Of a stretch of DNA of 64,000 nucleotides, positions 43,908-54,959 are shown piece by piece; position 1 is the first letter of the stretch; each line of letters opens with the position of its first letter. Source of the stretch: Stenotrophomonas maltophilia (GTDB lineage Bacteria > Pseudomonadota > Gammaproteobacteria > Xanthomonadales > Xanthomonadaceae); NCBI RefSeq assembly GCF_023518235.1, contig NZ_CP090423.1, forward strand, positions 3,223,001 to 3,287,000. Direction: 5' to 3'. The position numbers and the translations under genes are program-made. The notes under the pieces were generated by a model. The model was not told the DNA's origin. It saw only the letters and a list, made by a program, of their open reading frames with translations, and ran no database searches.

Positions 43908-44936
43908 ATGCATTCCACCATGAAGGCCGCCGTCGTACGTGAGTTCGGCAAGCCACTGGTCATCGAGGAAGTCGCGGTACCACGCCCGGGGGCGGGCGAG
44001 GTGCTGGTCAAGATCGAGGCCTGTGGCGTCTGCCACACCGACCTGCACGCCGCCGAGGGCGACTGGCCGGTGAAACCGAACCCGCCATTCATCCCCGGCC
44101 ACGAGGGCGTGGGGCACGTCGTGGCCGTGGGAGGCGGGGTAGGGCACGTCAAGGAAGGCGACAGGGTCGGCATCCCCTGGTTGTACTCGGCCTGTGGCCA
44201 TTGCGAACACTGCCTGGGTGGCTGGGAAACGCTGTGCGAGACACAGCGCAACACCGGCTACTCGGTCAACGGCGGCTTCGCCGAGTACGCACTGGCCGAT
44301 GCCAACTATGTCGGCCTGCTTCCGAAGGACGTGGGCTTCGTCGAGATCGCACCGGTGCTGTGTGCCGGCGTGACCGTCTACAAGGGGCTGAAGGTCACCG
44401 ATACCAAGCCCGGTGACTGGGTGGCGATCTCCGGTATCGGCGGCCTGGGCCACATGGCGGTGCAGTACGCCCGCGCGATGGGCCTGAACGTGGCCGCAGT
44501 GGACGTGGACGACAGCAAGCTGGCGCTGGCGCGGCAGCTCGGTGCACAGGTCACCGTCAACGCGCGCACCACCGATCCGGCCGCGTTCCTGAAGAAGGAA
44601 ATCGGCGGCGCACACGGCGCGCTGGTCACCGCGGTGTCACCGAAGGCGTTCGAACAGGCGCTGGGCATGGTCCGCCGCGGCGGCACCGTGTCGCTCAACG
44701 GGCTGCCGCCGGGCAACTTCCCCCTGGACATCTTCGGCATGGTGCTCAACGGCATCACCGTGCGCGGCTCGATCGTCGGCACCCGGCTGGACCTGCAGGA
44801 ATCGCTGCAGTTCGCCGCCGAAGGCAAGGTCGCCGCCACGGTCAGCACCGACCGCCTGGAGAACATCAACGACGTGTTCGCGCGCATGCATGCGGGCACC
44901 ATCGAAGGCCGCGTGGTGCTCGACTTCGCCGCCTGA
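43908..44936 (+). CDS. adhP: Zinc-dependent alcohol dehydrogenase (AdhP type)
   Basis: 342 residues. Catalytic zinc at [16 protein letters not shown] and GHEGVGHVV; structural zinc cluster [18 protein letters not shown] motif [17 protein letters not shown]. Oxidises or reduces primary alcohols and aldehydes with NAD(H). No operon partner. Two hairpin elements lie downstream. Confidence 0.93.
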   Translation: MHSTMKAAVVREFGKPLVIEEVAVPRPGAGEVLVKIEACGVCHTDLHAAEGDWPVKPNPPFIPGHEGVGHVVAVGGGVGHVKEGDRVGIPWLYSACGHCEHCLGGWETLCETQRNTGYSVNGGFAEYALADANYVGLLPKDVGFVEIAPVLCAGVTVYKGLKVTDTKPGDWVAISGIGGLGHMAVQYARAMGLNVAAVDVDDSKLALARQLGAQVTVNARTTDPAAFLKKEIGGAHGALVTAVSPKAFEQALGMVRRGGTVSLNGLPPGNFPLDIFGMVLNGITVRGSIVGTRLDLQESLQFAAEGKVAATVSTDRLENINDVFARMHAGTIEGRVVLDFAA

Positions 44937-44944
44937 CCGTCTGT

Positions 44945-44995
44945 GCATGGCCGCCGTCGTTCCGTACCCCTCTCCCACGGGCACGGCGGCCATGC
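44945..44995. terminator. Inverted repeat behind adhP
   Basis: 13-bp perfect arms GCATGGCCGCCGT and ACGGCGGCCATGC with a 25-nt loop. No T-run follows, so a terminator role is uncertain. Confidence 0.4.
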
Positions 44996-45004
44996 CGATC
45001 CACC

Positions 45005-45047
45005 GGGTCGGATCTCCCATCGGCCCCTGTCGGATGGGCTCTGACCC
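45005..45047. repeat. Degenerate GGGGTCAG-type hairpin
   Basis: GGGTCGGATCTCCCATCGG and CGGATGGGCTCTGACCC pair over most of their length. A diverged third member of the family at 17331 and 26132. Confidence 0.5.
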
Positions 45048-45095
45048 GTTGCAACCGGACGGCACGACCGCATCGCACCGCCGTACAATGCGCGC

Positions 45096-45488
45096 ATGCC
45101 TGGCCTGCTCAAGACCCTGTTCCTGTCCGTCGTCGCCCTGATCGGCGGCGTGCTGTCGCTGGCGCTGGTCAGCAGCGTTGCCAGCTGGCTGCCGCCGCTG
45201 CTGGGAATGGCGCCGCACAACAACAGCGTGCAACTGGGCTGGGACCTGGCGTTCAGCGTACTCGGTGGCATCGCCGGTATTTCCTTCGCCACCTACTACG
45301 CGCCGTGCTGGCCACGTTCGCACGGCTTCTCGATCTGGTCGCTGATCGCGCTGGGCTGCGCCTACGCCGTGTGGAGTGCAGGCGCCGATTTCCCGCTGTG
45401 GTTCGTCATTTCGCTGCTGGTGTCGCTGCCGGTGCAGTTGCTGTTGGGCTGGTGGTTCGGCCGCCGCGCTTCGCGCGATCCGCGCTGA
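45096..45488 (+). CDS. Small membrane protein of unknown function
   Basis: 130 residues with four predicted membrane helices (about 5-28, 50-68, 78-95, 100-120) and a basic C-terminus (GRRASRDPR). No family I recognise. The ribosome-binding site is weak. It converges on ligD, and its stop is 11 bp before an SMAG pair. Confidence 0.7.
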   Translation: MPGLLKTLFLSVVALIGGVLSLALVSSVASWLPPLLGMAPHNNSVQLGWDLAFSVLGGIAGISFATYYAPCWPRSHGFSIWSLIALGCAYAVWSAGADFPLWFVISLLVSLPVQLLLGWWFGRRASRDPR

Positions 45489-45498
45489 GCGCATACTG

Positions 45499-45563
45499 GT
45501 AGTGCCGGCCGCTGGCCGGGAACCTTGGCCACCCTGCAGTTGCCGGCCAGCGGCCGGCACTAC
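45499..45563. repeat. Inverted SMAG pair that supplies the ligD stop
   Basis: Plus-strand GTAGTGCCGGCCGCTGGCC at 45499, and its reverse complement ending in GGCACTAC at 45563. The TAG read leftward at 45562-45560 is the stop codon of ligD. Confidence 0.8.
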
Positions 45564-48040
45564 CGCTTCAGCGTCGGCAGCGACTGCTTCAAGCGCTCGA
45601 TACCCTGCCACGGATTTCCCTTCAATCGCTTCGCCCGCGCCAGTGCCTTTGCCATCGGAAACGCGTCAGCCGCGCTGACGCGCGCCAGTTCCTCCCAGCG
45701 CAGCGGTACGGCCACACCGGCGGAGTCACGCGCACGCAGCGACCACGAACACACGCTGGTCGCGCCGCGCGTGTTGCGCAGCCAGTCAATGAAGATGACG
45801 CCGCCACGCTTGGCCTTGCTCATCGTCGCCACGTAGCGGTCCGGTTGTTCCAGCGCCATGGCCTGGGCGAAGGCCTCGCAGAATGCCTTGGCCTGCTCCC
45901 AGTCCGCCTTCGGCTGCAGCGGCACCACCACATGCACGCCCTTGCCGCCGGACAGCCGCACGAAGCTCTCCAGCCCGACCTTCAACAGCCGGTCACGCAC
46001 GTCGCGTGCCCCTGCTTTCACCTGCGCCCAGCTCACGCCTTCACCCGGATCAAGATCGAACACAAGCCGGTCCGGATGCTCGGGATCGGCCACGGTGGCG
46101 CCCCATGGATGCAGCTCCAGCACATTCATCTGCACCAGCTGCAACAGCCCGCGCGCATCGTCGATATAGACGTAGTCCTCGCGGCCGCTCTTCTGCTGCA
46201 GCGGAATCGCATGCACCGCATCACCCAGGCCGGGGCCGTGGTGCTTCTGGAAGAAGCACGCCTTGCCCACGCCGTCCGGGCAGCGCAGCAGCGACAATGG
46301 CCTGCCCGCGATCTCCGGCAGGATCCAGCGCGCCATGCGAAGGTAGTAATCGGCCACATCGCCCTTGCTCGCCTTCTGCCTTGGAAACACGATGCGTTCG
46401 GGGTGGGTGATCTGCACGTCGTCACCGGCTTGCGTGTTGGCTGTACTCACATCCAGATCCTCCATCTGCTTGTCGCTGCGCAGCCGCTTGAAGCTGGCCT
46501 GGCGCAGCAGGCCTTCCTTGCCCCAGCCTCGGAAGGCCACCTCGGCCACCGTCACCGGCTTCACCCAGCGCACGCTGGCAGCGCGGAAGGGGACATGCGC
46601 AGGCAGTTCCAGCACCGGCGTCTTCACCGCCAGCGGCCGCAATGCATGAAGCACCGCGCGCAGGCTCTGATCGTCGAAGCCGGTACCGACGCGGCCCACA
46701 TAGCGCAGCCCGCCCTTGTCCGGCGCCGCCAGCAGCAGCGAGCCGAATCCCACCCGTGAGCCCTTGGGTGCGGTATGGCCGACAATCACGAACTCATCGG
46801 CATCTTCGTGCTTCACCTTCACCCAGCTGCGCGCACGCACGTTGACGTATGGCGCATCCACCTGCTTGCTGACGATGCCCTCGAAGCCGGCATCGCCACT
46901 GGCCTCGAACACCTGCGGGCCGTGGTCGATCACATGTTCGCTGAAGGCCAGCGTGCCCGGCGCAGACCCGATGAGTGCCTTCAGCAGCGCCTTGCGTGCC
47001 AGCAACGGTGCGCGGCTGATATCGACCCCCGCAACACCTGGCAGATCGAACACGATGTAGCGCAGCGGTTGCTTGGAGCTGCCATCGATCACCCGCTGCA
47101 ACGCTGCGAAATCGCTGCGCCCTTGTGCATCCAGTACCACCAGCTCGCCGTCCAGGCGTGCGTCACCTACCGGCAGCGCCTTCAGCGCCTGCACCACCTC
47201 AGGGAAGTCAGTGGTCCAGTCCAGACCATTGCGTGAGCGCAGCTTCACCTCACCGTCGTGCAGATCGGCCAACAGACGATAGCCGTCCCACTTGATCTCG
47301 TGCAGCCAGCGATCGCCGTCCGGCGCGGTGTCGCGGTGGTCGGTCAGCTGTGGCTTGAAGTCGTGTGGGTACGGTGTGTCGCGCGCACCCTCCAGTCGCA
47401 GTGCGCGGGCATGCCAACGGCCATCGGCCTTGCGGCTGCGCCTGGCCGGGGCAGCGCGCGCCGCCTTCTTCGCGGAGCGCTTTTGTTCCGCCGTTGCACG
47501 CTTCGGCACCGGGCCTTCCAGCAGATCATCGGCCTCCGCATCGCGCGCGTCATCGTCGTCGCGCTTGATCAGCAGCCACTGCACCTGGCGTCCCTTCATT
47601 GTCGTTCGCACCAGCTTCCAGCCACCGGCCAGCCGTCGCCCATGCAGCACGAAGTCGATCTTGCCTGCCGCCAGCGCCGCCAGCGGATCACCCTCGCAGG
47701 CCCAGGTGCCCTGGTCGAACACCTCGACATGTCCCGCACCGTAGTGACCTTCAGGGATGTCGCCCTCGAAGGCGGCGTAGGACAGCGGATGGTCTTCCAC
47801 TTCCACCGCCAGCCGCTTCTCACCCGCCCGCAGCGAAGGGCCTTTCGGCACCGCCCAGCTTTTCAGCACACCATCCATTTCGAGGCGGAAATCGTAGTGG
47901 CGCGAGCTGGCATGGTGCAGCTGGATGACGAAGGTCGGCCGCCGCTTCGGATCTCCCTGGGCGGGGGTGTCGTCAGGCTCCGGCGTCTGCCCGGTACCTC
48001 CGCCGAGGCGACGCTTGCGTCGGTACTGGTGCAGCGACAT
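45560..48040 (-). CDS. ligD: ATP-dependent DNA ligase LigD (PE-LIG-POL)
   Basis: 826 residues from the ATG at 48040; a GTG 3 nt earlier is equivalent. Domain order: 3'-phosphoesterase (about 35-165, FVIQLHHASSRHYDFRLEMD), ligase (about 220-530, catalytic Lys250 in EIKWDGYR), polymerase/primase (about 545-800, VFDLDPGEGVSW, LSGGKGVHVVVPL). With Ku it carries out non-homologous end joining. Its start is 3 nt after the Ku stop, a tight operon. Its TAG stop comes from an SMAG repeat. Confidence 0.95.
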   Translation of the reverse strand: MSLHQYRRKRRLGGGTGQTPEPDDTPAQGDPKRRPTFVIQLHHASSRHYDFRLEMDGVLKSWAVPKGPSLRAGEKRLAVEVEDHPLSYAAFEGDIPEGHYGAGHVEVFDQGTWACEGDPLAALAAGKIDFVLHGRRLAGGWKLVRTTMKGRQVQWLLIKRDDDDARDAEADDLLEGPVPKRATAEQKRSAKKAARAAPARRSRKADGRWHARALRLEGARDTPYPHDFKPQLTDHRDTAPDGDRWLHEIKWDGYRLLADLHDGEVKLRSRNGLDWTTDFPEVVQALKALPVGDARLDGELVVLDAQGRSDFAALQRVIDGSSKQPLRYIVFDLPGVAGVDISRAPLLARKALLKALIGSAPGTLAFSEHVIDHGPQVFEASGDAGFEGIVSKQVDAPYVNVRARSWVKVKHEDADEFVIVGHTAPKGSRVGFGSLLLAAPDKGGLRYVGRVGTGFDDQSLRAVLHALRPLAVKTPVLELPAHVPFRAASVRWVKPVTVAEVAFRGWGKEGLLRQASFKRLRSDKQMEDLDVSTANTQAGDDVQITHPERIVFPRQKASKGDVADYYLRMARWILPEIAGRPLSLLRCPDGVGKACFFQKHHGPGLGDAVHAIPLQQKSGREDYVYIDDARGLLQLVQMNVLELHPWGATVADPEHPDRLVFDLDPGEGVSWAQVKAGARDVRDRLLKVGLESFVRLSGGKGVHVVVPLQPKADWEQAKAFCEAFAQAMALEQPDRYVATMSKAKRGGVIFIDWLRNTRGATSVCSWSLRARDSAGVAVPLRWEELARVSAADAFPMAKALARAKRLKGNPWQGIERLKQSLPTLKR

Positions 48041-48043
48041 CAC

Positions 48044-48949
48044 TCAGCCTGCCTTACGCCGCGCGGTCTTCTTGGCGGCCTTCTTGACGGCCTTCTTTGC
48101 CACCTTCTTCGCCGGTGCCTTGCGGCTCGCATTCTTCTTCGCCGGTGTGCGCGTGTTGGCATCCAGGCTTTTCTGCAGCAGCGCCATGAAATCAACCACG
48201 TTGGTGGCCGCATCTTCATGTGGCGCCGGCTCCTCTTCCACCCGGGTGGTGCCTCCTTTGGACTTGATCCGCTTGTTCAATACCTTGTGCAGGCGCTCGC
48301 GGAACTCATCGTGATACTGCGTCGGATCCCAATCACCGGCCATCGACTCGACCAGCTGCGCGGCCATCGCTGTTTCCTTGCTGGTGATACGGTAGTCGGA
48401 CAGCTTGCCAGTGGGCAGCTTGTAGTCCTCCGGATCCACCAGTTCCTGCGGATAGCGCAGGATCATAAGCACCAGCGCGTCTGCCTGCGGCATCACCGCG
48501 CACAGGTACTCGCGCGTACGCACCACCACCCGCGCAATGCCGACCTTGCCGGTACTGCGCAGCGTTTCGCGCAACAGCACGTAGCCTTTTTCGGCTTTCC
48601 TGGCGGGCACCAGCAGATACGGCTTCTCGTAGTAGCGCGGGTCGATCTGCGCCGCATCCACGAATGATTCCACCTCCACGGCCTCGTGGCTCTCTGGAGC
48701 CGCCGAGCGGATGTCACCTTCCTCCAGCACGACATAGCTGCCCTTGTCGTACTCGTAGGCCTTGACGATGTCCTTCCAGGGCACTTCCTCGCCCGTATCG
48801 GCGTTGACCCGCTCGAAGCGGATCGGTTTGCGGTCACGTGAATCAAGCATGCGGAACTGCAGATCGACCTTGCGTTCGCCGGACATCAACGACACCGGCA
48901 CATTGAGCAGGCCGAAAGACAGTGTGCCGGTCCAGATCGGGCGGGCCAT
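48044..48949 (-). CDS. ku: Ku DNA end-binding protein
   Basis: 301 residues from the ATG at 48949 (MARPIWTGTLSFGLLNVPV), the standard opening. The core Ku ring region is about 1-250. The last about 35 residues are Lys/Arg/Ala-rich (KKVAKKAVKKAAKKTARRK), an extended basic tail that in other bacterial Ku proteins aids DNA threading and binding. It forms an operon with ligD. Confidence 0.95.
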   Translation of the reverse strand: MARPIWTGTLSFGLLNVPVSLMSGERKVDLQFRMLDSRDRKPIRFERVNADTGEEVPWKDIVKAYEYDKGSYVVLEEGDIRSAAPESHEAVEVESFVDAAQIDPRYYEKPYLLVPARKAEKGYVLLRETLRSTGKVGIARVVVRTREYLCAVMPQADALVLMILRYPQELVDPEDYKLPTGKLSDYRITSKETAMAAQLVESMAGDWDPTQYHDEFRERLHKVLNKRIKSKGGTTRVEEEPAPHEDAATNVVDFMALLQKSLDANTRTPAKKNASRKAPAKKVAKKAVKKAAKKTARRKAG

Positions 48950-49044
48950 GGGAACACCTGTGACGGGGCAGGGGACGCCCAGCTTCAGTCCGGCGATGTA
49001 AACCACCCGTGTCGGTGCCGTGCAGGTGGCTTCTACGGAAAACA

Positions 49045-49115
49045 GTTGTGCCGGCCGCTGGCCGGCTGAGGCTCGCGGCCTGAAGTTTCCCGGGATTGCC
49101 GGCCAGCAGCCGGCA

Positions 49116-49119
<4 letters not shown>
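49045..49119. repeat. Inverted SMAG pair, one end degenerate
   Basis: Left copy starts GTTGTGCCGGCCGCTGGCC (A changed to T in the GTAG). The right copy, read leftward, is GTAGTGCCGGCTGCTGGCCG, and its TAG (49118-49116) is the stop of the 132-residue gene. Confidence 0.75.
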
Positions 49120-50005
<886 letters not shown>

Positions 50006-50036
50006 CGGGTCACCTGCTGACATCCTGCACGGCGCG

Positions 50037-50102
50037 ATGCCGGCCAGCGGCCGGCACGACCCGTCGGTCAGGAGACATTCCCGGCCAACAGCCGGCGCTA
50101 CC
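50037..50102 (-). repeat. Two SMAG-type repeats
   Basis: Leftward reading gives GTCGTGCCGGCCGCTGGCC (50061 back to 50037, GTAG degenerated to GTCG) and GTAGCGCCGGCTGTTGGCCG (50102 back to 50080), just past the 3' end of the second TonB receptor gene. Confidence 0.65.
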
Positions 50103-50105
50103 GCT

Positions 50106-52196
50106 TCATCGCCACGACCATTGCACACCCACGTTGGCGCGCCGCCCCGGCCCCGGCTCGTAGTAGCGGCCATTGCCATCGTTGACGATCACCGAACCGA
50201 TGTAGGCCTGGTCCAGCACGTTTTCCAGCCGCGCGAAGGCGCGCAGTTCTCCGCCCGGCAGCGCCCAGCGGCGCCCACCTTCCAGGTGCAGCAGGGCGAA
50301 GCCCGGCGCGCGCTCGCTGGCCCCATCGTTGACCACGGTATCGCTGCTGGCGGTGGCCTCCAGCGCCCACTGCCAGTCGGCCGGCGTCCATTGCAGGCGG
50401 GCAAAGGCCTGCTGTCGGGGCACGCCCGGCAGGCGGCTGCCCGCAGTCACCGTGCTGTTCGCGGTCAGATACGGTGAGCGTACCTGTGCCTGCAGCCAGG
50501 TCCAGGCCAGCTGCAGTTCCAGCTGCTCGGCCAGCGCCTGCCGGTACTGCAGTTCCACGCCCTGGCGGCGGGTGCGGCCGATGTTGCGATAGGTGCTGCG
50601 ACCGCCGATGTTGCTGGCAACGGCCAGCTCTTCGTCGGTATCTGCACGGAACACGCTGATATCCAGCTGGGTTCCGTTCTGCGCGTGCCATTTGCTGCCG
50701 ACCTCGACGCTGCGGCTGCGGGCGGCGGCCAGATCCAGTGCCAGCCCGGCGTGCCCGTCAGCGCGATAGCCCAGTTCGTTGAAGGTGGGGGTCTCGAAGC
50801 CGCGACCGACTGCGGCGTGCAGCCGCCACTGCGGGCTGGCCTCGAAGCTGATGCCCGCCACCGGCGTGGTGGCCTGGTAGCGGCGGCGGCCACTGTCATC
50901 CGGGTTGCGCCCGGTGATGTAGCGGTCATCCGATTGGAATCGCACAGTGCTGTGGCGTACGCCCGCCAGCAGCGACCAGCGCGGGCTCCACTGCCACCAG
51001 GCCTGCGCGAACTGATCCAGGTTCTGCACGGTATCGATCTGGTCGCGACGCAGGCGTCCACGCACGCCCAGCGTGCTGCCCACGAAGTTCTCGTAGCCGG
51101 TGCGATGCTGGCGCTGGCGGTCGGCACTGAGCCCGGCCACCAGGTCCAGCGGCCGCCCGCCCACGTCGCCGTGCCAGCCCCATCGCGCGTCCAGCCCGCC
51201 GTAGCCGGCGTCCAGATCGATCACGCCGCCGGCATGCAGCGGGTTGGCCTGCGCGGTCGGCGGGATCGGCAGGTACTGGCTCACCGCGCGCTGGCCGGCG
51301 TAGCCCATCAGCTGCCAGCGCTGCGTCCCGGCCTCGCGGGTCCAGCGCAGGCCAGCCTGCTGCTGGAGCACCGATTTGCGGGTGTTGTACTGGTGCGCGA
51401 CCGACGTGGCCTGGCGCGGGTCGGCCGCCACCTGGGCACGCGTCAGGCCCAACGGGTCCTGCGCATCGGGCGCGTCCAGCGCATTGAGCAGCAGCTCCAG
51501 CCGTCCACCGCCCAGATCACCGCCGATGCGCGCATTGAGCGATTCGCGGCGTGCACGGCTGTGATCACGCCAGCCGTCGGTGCGGAAATGGCTGGCAGCG
51601 ATGTTGTAGTCCAGTCCACGGCCGGCGCCCTTCAGCTGCGCGCCCACACTGAGCGTGTTGCCGGCACCGGCGTTGAGGCGCAGCCGCCAGGGATCATCGG
51701 CCTGGCCCTGTGCGCTCCACACCTGCAGCACGCCGCCGGAGGAGTTGCCATACAGCGCGGAGAACGGCCCGCGCAGCACCTCGATGCGCTCGGCACCCAG
51801 CAGGCTGGCGTGCGACAGCTGGCCCTGGCCGTCGGGCATGGTGGCCGGCACGCCGTCGATCAGCACGCGTACCCCGCGCACGCCGAAGGTGGAGCGTGCG
51901 CCGAAGCCGCGGATCGACAGCTGGGTGTCCTGGGCGAAGTTCTGCCGGTCGCGCGCCAGCAGCCCCGGCACCCCGGTCAGTGCCTCGGGCAGCTGCGCGC
52001 CCGCCCCGGCGCGGCCGGCGTCGATCCAGACCGTGTCCTGGCTGGCCGGCAATGCGAACGGGTCGATGCCCGGCACCCGCGCCGCCTGCACCTGCACGGC
52101 GGGCAGCGCCGTGGCAGACGGTTCGGCCAGCGCCGGCCAGGGCGACAGCAGCACGGCGATCAGCGGCAGGGAGGGACGGCGCGCGGCAGGATTCAT
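50106..52196 (-). CDS. TonB-dependent outer-membrane receptor 2
   Basis: 696 residues. Signal peptide ends WPALAEP. TALPAVQVQAARV is the TonB-box region. Plug domain LSIRGFGARSTFGVRGVRVL, IEVLRGPFSALYGNSSGGVL. Barrel to the end, terminal aromatic WSWR. Resembles the FecA/PupB-like siderophore and vitamin receptors, but ligand is not assignable. No sigma/anti-sigma pair beside it. Confidence 0.9.
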   Translation of the reverse strand: MNPAARRPSLPLIAVLLSPWPALAEPSATALPAVQVQAARVPGIDPFALPASQDTVWIDAGRAGAGAQLPEALTGVPGLLARDRQNFAQDTQLSIRGFGARSTFGVRGVRVLIDGVPATMPDGQGQLSHASLLGAERIEVLRGPFSALYGNSSGGVLQVWSAQGQADDPWRLRLNAGAGNTLSVGAQLKGAGRGLDYNIAASHFRTDGWRDHSRARRESLNARIGGDLGGGRLELLLNALDAPDAQDPLGLTRAQVAADPRQATSVAHQYNTRKSVLQQQAGLRWTREAGTQRWQLMGYAGQRAVSQYLPIPPTAQANPLHAGGVIDLDAGYGGLDARWGWHGDVGGRPLDLVAGLSADRQRQHRTGYENFVGSTLGVRGRLRRDQIDTVQNLDQFAQAWWQWSPRWSLLAGVRHSTVRFQSDDRYITGRNPDDSGRRRYQATTPVAGISFEASPQWRLHAAVGRGFETPTFNELGYRADGHAGLALDLAAARSRSVEVGSKWHAQNGTQLDISVFRADTDEELAVASNIGGRSTYRNIGRTRRQGVELQYRQALAEQLELQLAWTWLQAQVRSPYLTANSTVTAGSRLPGVPRQQAFARLQWTPADWQWALEATASSDTVVNDGASERAPGFALLHLEGGRRWALPGGELRAFARLENVLDQAYIGSVIVNDGNGRYYEPGPGRRANVGVQWSWR

Positions 52197-52367
52197 GATT
52201 CAGGTTGATGGATCGGGCGGCAACGCACGCCATGGTACGGGGCCGTCGATGACGATGGCGGCGGCCAGCCCCGGCAGGCTTTGTTACGATGGGCTGTTTC
52301 CGGCCGAAAAGCCGCAGACCGCGTAGCGCACTTCCTCCCCCTTTCCGTCTACCGAACGAGTACCGCC

Positions 52368-53570
52368 GTGTCCTTCTTTGCAAACGTGGAACTGGTCCCA
52401 GGCGACCCGATCCTGGGCCTGACCGAGGCGTACAACGCCGACAGCCGCCCGACCAAGGTCAACCTGGGTGTGGGCATCTACTACGACGAGAGCGGCCGCA
52501 TTCCGCTGCTGCGCGCCGTCAAGCAGATCGAGCAGCAGCTCGCCGCTGAAGCCAAACCGCGCGGCTACCTGCCGATCGATGGCCTGCCGGCGTACACGCA
52601 GGCCACGCGTGAGCTGGTGTTCGGCAAGGATTCGCCGCTGCTGGCTGCCGGCCGCGTCACCACCGCACAGACCGTCGGTGGCAGCGGTGCGCTGCGCGTC
52701 GGCGCCGACGTGCTGAAGAAACTGCTGCCGCACGCCACCGTCGCGCTGAGCAACCCGAGCTGGGAGAACCACCGCGCCGTGTTCAGCGCGGCCGGCTTCG
52801 AGGTGGTGGAGTACACCTACTTCGACCCGACCACCCATGGCGTCAACTTCGACGGCCTGATGGCCGACCTGGGCAAGCTGGAAGCGGGCACCGTGGTGCT
52901 GCTGCACGCCTGCTGCCACAACCCCACCGGTGCCGACCTCACGGTCACCCAGTGGAAGCAGGTCGCGCAGCTGCTGAAGGACCGCCAGCTTTTCCCCTTC
53001 ATCGACATGGCCTACCAGGGCTTCGACAAGGGCATCGAGCAGGATGGCGCCGCCGTGCGCATCATCGCCGAGGCCGGCATCGACAGCTTCATCGTCGCCA
53101 ACTCGTACTCCAAGTCGTTCTCGCTGTACGGCGAGCGCGTGGGTGCGCTGTCGATGGTGGCACCGACCGCCGCAGACGCCAAGGCCGTGCAGTCGCAGGT
53201 CAAGCGCGTGATCCGCACCATCTACTCCAGCCCGTCCACCCACGGTGCCGCGCTGGTGGCCGGCGTGCTGAACAACCCGGAACTGCGTGCGATGTGGGAG
53301 CAGGAGCTGACCGAGATGCGCGAGCGCATCCACGCCCTGCGCCAGGGTCTGGTCGAGAAGCTGGCCGCGGCCGGTGCGCCGCAGTTCGGTTTCATCAACG
53401 AGCAGGCCGGCATGTTCTCCTACTCCGGCCTGAGCCGTGAGCAGGTTGAACGCCTGCGCGACGAGTTCGGCATCTACGCCGTCGGCACCGGCCGCATCTG
53501 CGTGGCCGCGCTGAACCAGAACAACCTGGAATACGTCGCCAAGGCCGTGGCCACCGTCGCCAAGGGCTGA
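52368..53570 (+). CDS. tyrB: Aromatic amino acid aminotransferase (class I)
   Basis: 400 residues from the GTG at 52368 (VSFFANVELVPGDPILGLTE), the standard start for the AspC/TyrB subfamily. SYSKSFSLYGERVGAL holds the PLP-binding Lys; HNPTGAD and the final Arg region bind substrate. AspC and TyrB are hard to separate by eye, so aromatic specificity is likely rather than certain. A clear terminator follows. Confidence 0.88.
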   Translation: MSFFANVELVPGDPILGLTEAYNADSRPTKVNLGVGIYYDESGRIPLLRAVKQIEQQLAAEAKPRGYLPIDGLPAYTQATRELVFGKDSPLLAAGRVTTAQTVGGSGALRVGADVLKKLLPHATVALSNPSWENHRAVFSAAGFEVVEYTYFDPTTHGVNFDGLMADLGKLEAGTVVLLHACCHNPTGADLTVTQWKQVAQLLKDRQLFPFIDMAYQGFDKGIEQDGAAVRIIAEAGIDSFIVANSYSKSFSLYGERVGALSMVAPTAADAKAVQSQVKRVIRTIYSSPSTHGAALVAGVLNNPELRAMWEQELTEMRERIHALRQGLVEKLAAAGAPQFGFINEQAGMFSYSGLSREQVERLRDEFGIYAVGTGRICVAALNQNNLEYVAKAVATVAKG

Positions 53571-53593
53571 AGCAACGCTCCAGTGGTTTGAAG

Positions 53594-53619
53594 ACAAAGG
53601 CGCCGAAAGGCGCCTTTGT
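53594..53619 (+). terminator. Terminator after tyrB
   Basis: ACAAAGGCGCC-GAAA-GGCGCCTTTGT: an 11-bp stem with a GAAA tetraloop and a TTTGTT end. Confidence 0.75.
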
Positions 53620-53638
53620 TCTGGGGTCATGGTTACTT

Positions 53639-53710
53639 GTAGAGCCGAGCCCACGCTCGGCTTGCGCGCCATCACGGACGAAGCGCAGCCGAGCGCGGGC
53701 TCGGCTCTAC
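53639..53710. repeat. Inverted pair of GTAGAGCCGAGC repeats
   Basis: GTAGAGCCGAGCCCACGCTC at the left and its diverged reverse complement ending GGGCTCGGCTCTAC at the right, in the gap before fbp. Confidence 0.75.
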
Positions 53711-53834
53711 ACAAGCCCTGCGGCGGCGGCACGGCGCAGCGCATCTGGAAACGATTACGCCTCCCCGCGCTCACGCACGCGCTGGCCGGACGGGCGACAA
53801 TAGGCGTTTTCCCGCTGCCGAGACCTGCCCGACC

Positions 53835-54851
53835 ATGTCCCGTACTTCGTTGACCCGCTTCCTGATCCAGGAACAGCACGCCGGCCGCATCAACGCCGAC
53901 CTGCGCCAGCTGATCGCCGTGGTCGCCCGCGCCTGCACCAGCATCTCCATCGCCGTCAGCAAGGGCGCCCTCGGCGGCGTGCTCGGCGAAGCCGGTACCG
54001 GCAACGTGCAGGGCGAAGCGCAGAAGAAGCTGGACGTGATCAGCAACGAGATCCTGCTCGAAGCCAACGCCTGGGGCGGCCACCTCGCTGCCTGCGCCTC
54101 GGAGGAAATGGACCACAGCCAGCCGGTGCCGGACATCTACCCGCGCGGCGACTTCCTGCTGCTGTTCGATCCCCTTGATGGCAGCTCCAACATCGACGTC
54201 AACGTCTCGGTGGGCACCATCTTTTCGGTGCTGCGCTGCCCGACCAACGTCGAGCTGCCGGGCGATGACGCGTTCCTGCAGCCGGGCAGCAAACAGATTG
54301 CCGCCGGCTACTGCATCTACGGGCCCAGCACCCAGCTGGTGTTGACCGTCGGCCACGGCACCCACGCCTTCACCCTGGACCGCGAGAAGGGCGAGTTCGT
54401 GTTGACCACCGAGAACATGCAGATTCCGGCGGCCACCCAGGAATTTGCCATCAACATGTCCAACCAGCGCCACTGGGAAGCGCCGATGCAGGCCTATGTG
54501 GGCGATCTGCTGGCCGGCAAGGAAGGCGCGCGCGGCAAGAACTTCAACATGCGCTGGATCGCCAGCATGGTGGCCGACGTGCACCGCATCCTGACCCGCG
54601 GCGGCATCTTCATCTACCCGTGGGACAAGAAGGATCCGTCCAAGGCCGGCAAGCTGCGCCTGATGTACGAAGCCAACCCGATGGGCCTGCTGGTTGAACA
54701 GGCCGGCGGCGCCGCCTGGACCGGCCGCGAGCGCATTCTCGACATCCAGCCCGACCAGCTGCACCAGCGCGTGCCGGTGTTCCTCGGCTCGCGTGAGGAA
54801 GTCGCCGAAGCGGTGCGTTACCACCACGCGCACGACCAGGCGCAGGGCTGA
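53835..54851 (+). CDS. fbp: Fructose-1,6-bisphosphatase class I
   Basis: 338 residues. Gluconeogenic phosphatase. [20 protein letters not shown] is the metal-binding signature; [20 protein letters not shown] and the C-terminal LLVEQAGG complete the family pattern. Together with eda it covers reversible hexose phosphate flow. Separated from tyrB by a terminator and a repeat pair. Confidence 0.95.
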   Translation: MSRTSLTRFLIQEQHAGRINADLRQLIAVVARACTSISIAVSKGALGGVLGEAGTGNVQGEAQKKLDVISNEILLEANAWGGHLAACASEEMDHSQPVPDIYPRGDFLLLFDPLDGSSNIDVNVSVGTIFSVLRCPTNVELPGDDAFLQPGSKQIAAGYCIYGPSTQLVLTVGHGTHAFTLDREKGEFVLTTENMQIPAATQEFAINMSNQRHWEAPMQAYVGDLLAGKEGARGKNFNMRWIASMVADVHRILTRGGIFIYPWDKKDPSKAGKLRLMYEANPMGLLVEQAGGAAWTGRERILDIQPDQLHQRVPVFLGSREEVAEAVRYHHAHDQAQG

Positions 54852-54959
54852 CCCACGGTTGCCCGACCGCGGTCATGGCACTTCGATGACATGACCATGG
54901 GGTGACACCGAAGGCGGCAAGCGGCACCATCAAGCCGTTGCCGCCTAAGGAACGCACGC

